This document shows, piece after piece, positions 62,330-64,000 of a stretch of DNA of 64,000 nucleotides; the first letter of the stretch is position 1; every line of letters begins with the position of its first letter. The stretch comes from Hymenobacter sediminicola (GTDB taxonomy: Bacteria > Bacteroidota > Bacteroidia > Cytophagales > Hymenobacteraceae). The stretch spans positions 1 through 64,000 of the forward strand of contig NZ_CP060202.1 of assembly GCF_014250515.1 (NCBI RefSeq), written 5' to 3'. Under the pieces are notes generated by a model, which saw only the letters and a program-made list of their open reading frames with translations, did no database searches and was not told the origin of the DNA. Position numbers and translations under genes: made by a program.

Positions 62330-64000
62330 CTATTCGCCTTTGCCGGCGGTGCCGTCTTCGTTGGTTTTCTGCTTGCGCTTCTTCTTGCCGTCTTTGTCCT
62401 TCTTCACCACCTTCATCTTCTCGGCAGTAGCCGGAGCCGCCGTAGGCGCCGTAGTGGCAGCAGCGGCCGGAGCCGTCAGCGTGGCCACTTTGTTGCCGTT
62501 GAGGTCCAGTTCCACTACTTCGTAGCCTAGCTCCGAGAGGCCTGGGAAGGCCTTGGTCCGGTCACCAACTACTACGATGTACATCTGGTCGATGGGGAGG
62601 TATTTCTGGGCGCTGGTTTGCAGGTCCTCGCGCTTCAGGTTTTTCAGGATTTCGCTCTGCTTGCTCACGTAGTCGGTGGGCAGGTCATACTCCAGCAGGC
62701 GGCCCAGGAAAGCGGCTTTCTGCTGGCCGGTTTCGTACTTGAGGGCGTCGCTCTGGCCCACCGACGCCTGCAGAAACTGCAATTCCTCGTCGGTAGCACC
62801 GTTGCGGTAATCCTTAATTTCCTTCACAAATTCTTTCACCGAAGCCGCCGTAGCATCGGCGCGCACGCCGGCCTGTGCCGTGTACGGACCAACGTAGCGC
62901 GTGCTCTGGAAGCCCGAGCGGGCGCCGTAGGTATAGCCTTTGTCTTCGCGCAGGTTCAGGTTGATGCGCGAGTTGAAGGCGCCGCCCAGAATGTAGTTGG
63001 CCAGATACGCGCGGTAAAAGTCACCGGTGGCATCATAGGTGAGCGGCGTGAGGTAGCCCACCCGGATTTCCGACTGCGCGGCCCCATCCTTGTTCACGAA
63101 GTAAATGCGCGTCTTGTCGGGCTGTGGGTTTGGGTCGCTGGCGGGCAGTGTCACGGCTTTGCGGCCCCAGGTTTTCAGGAAGCCTAGGCGCGGTAGCACA
63201 TCCTTCTGGTCTACGTCGCCTACCACGGTCAGGTAGCTCACGTTGGGGGCGTAATTCTGCTGATAGAACTGCTTCACATCGTCCAGCGTAAGGCCCTGCA
63301 CCGATGTAGTCGAGCCCGATGTCGGGATGCTCATCACGTCGCCGGGACCGTAGAGCAGGCGGGCGTACGTGTTGTTGGCAATAGCTACGGGCTGGGTGCT
63401 CTGGTTGGCAATGCCTTCCAGGGTCTGCTTCTTCAACCGGTCGAAGTCAGCCTGCGCGAAGCGCGGACGCATCAGCACCTCCTCCAGCAGTGCCAGCGTG
63501 GCGGGCAGGTTTTTGGTGAGGCTGCGCACCACAATCGTCGTGTTGTCGTCGCCGGCATTGGTCGAAATGTCGCTGCCCAGCTTCTCCAGCGCGGCAGCAA
63601 ACTGCTCGCCGGTGTATTTCTGGGTGCCTTCTTCCAGCATGGCCGCCGTGAGCGAGGCTACGCCGGCTTTGTTGCGGTTCTGCTGCTCCAGGCGGTGGCC
63701 GCCCCGGATAGTGAGCAGCATGGTCACGGTTGGAATTTCGGTGTTGCGGTTGCCGATGATCTTCAAGCCGTTATCGAACTCCTGGCGCCATACAGCGGGC
63801 ACCTGGATGACTGGATTGGCACCGCCTTTCGGCTGCACGCTCCTGTCGAAGCTGTCGGTGGCTTTGGCGTATTTCAGGCCGGCGTACTCGTCGGTAGCAG
63901 GAGCTTTGTAGCCGTCCTTGCTCACCGTGAAGTTGTCGGCTTTGGCTACCAGGGCTGTGCTGCCCTTAGGCACCACGCTCAGCACCACAGCTTTCTTGCC
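62330..64000 (-). CDS. M16-family metallopeptidase, C-terminal part (truncated by window edge)
   Basis: The visible ~556 residues are the C-terminal portion of a pitrilysin/M16 zinc peptidase: a domain start at 'FDNGLKIIGNRNTEIPTVTM', 'LLTIRGGHRLEQ', a second M16-type domain ('PLTYDATGDFYRAYLANYIL', 'NLREDKGYTYGARSGF'), and a Lys-rich tail. The HxxEH zinc motif is absent here; the equivalent position reads 'RNKAGVASLTAAMLEEGT', as in the inactive second half of M16 proteins. The reading frame stays open to the window end, so the catalytic half is probably beyond it. A GTG near 63988 is not the likely true start. Confidence 0.85.
   Translation of the reverse strand, partial: GKKAVVLSVVPKGSTALVAKADNFTVSKDGYKAPATDEYAGLKYAKATDSFDRSVQPKGGANPVIQVPAVWRQEFDNGLKIIGNRNTEIPTVTMLLTIRGGHRLEQQNRNKAGVASLTAAMLEEGTQKYTGEQFAAALEKLGSDISTNAGDDNTTIVVRSLTKNLPATLALLEEVLMRPRFAQADFDRLKKQTLEGIANQSTQPVAIANNTYARLLYGPGDVMSIPTSGSTTSVQGLTLDDVKQFYQQNYAPNVSYLTVVGDVDQKDVLPRLGFLKTWGRKAVTLPASDPNPQPDKTRIYFVNKDGAAQSEIRVGYLTPLTYDATGDFYRAYLANYILGGAFNSRINLNLREDKGYTYGARSGFQSTRYVGPYTAQAGVRADATAASVKEFVKEIKDYRNGATDEELQFLQASVGQSDALKYETGQQKAAFLGRLLEYDLPTDYVSKQSEILKNLKREDLQTSAQKYLPIDQMYIVVVGDRTKAFPGLSELGYEVVELDLNGNKVATLTAPAAAATTAPTAAPATAEKMKVVKKDKDGKKKRKQKTNEDGTAGKGE

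Overview
The window is a G+C-rich chromosomal segment from a member of the Bacteroidota, most likely a Hymenobacter-like genus of the Cytophagales. This is inferred from two type IX secretion proteins (one gliding-motility-type C-terminal domain, one type A sorting domain), promoters of the Bacteroidota TAnnTTTG type a few bases upstream of start codons, a DksA-like protein without zinc ligands, a DUF4175 protein and a GH3-family protein. I see no rRNA, tRNA, CRISPR array, insertion sequence or prophage.

Layout. 0-6.9 kb: a small acidic protein, an AIM24-family protein, a GH3 enzyme, LptB, a DoxX-type membrane protein, RecJ and a 37-residue membrane peptide. 6.9-19.6 kb: minus-strand envelope and metabolism genes: a TPR protein, a PpiD-like chaperone, a small membrane protein, LptC, an outer-membrane protein, CoaX, a pseudouridine synthase with a long disordered N-terminus, a DksA-like protein, RibH, a TPR membrane protein and pyruvate dehydrogenase E1 alpha. 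19.6-22 kb: plus-strand recF, a DciA-like DUF721 gene and a thioesterase. 22-23 kb: an A+T-richer island with a near-consensus parS site, a small helix-turn-helix protein and a dense array of TGTAAC hexamers. 23-31.8 kb: a phosphodiesterase, a DUF2939 protein, a PLDc_N lipoprotein, a rhomboid protease, a polyprenyl synthetase, RNase R and a double-NBD peptide ABC ATPase. 31.9-45 kb: an orphan Imm50-like gene, LspA, IleS, an MMPL/RND transporter, a large T9SS surface protein and GlyRS. 45-49 kb: a PiT phosphate transporter and a probable replication origin. 49-64 kb: minus-strand genes including an Ig-like lipoprotein, a methyltransferase, mnmG, an Ate1-like transferase, ybeY, an anti-sigma-type ATPase, a DUF4175 protein, a T9SS protein and a partial M16 peptidase.

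The main signal beyond the genes is a chromosome-origin neighbourhood. At 48.16-48.6 kb a gene-free region holds more than a dozen DnaA-box-like nonamers and a 46-bp tract with only 13% G+C. A second, compact cluster with two perfect DnaA boxes lies 1.2 kb away at 46.95-47.0 kb, and two small genes sit between the clusters. mnmG (gidA), a classic origin neighbour, is 4 kb away. recF, a DciA-like helicase-loader gene and a parS-like site lie 26-29 kb away. Together these suggest a bipartite oriC with a nearby centromere site. Other notable items are four related intergenic palindromes, a low-G+C patch inside the ileS editing domain, and an array of TGTAAC sites around and inside the helix-turn-helix gene.
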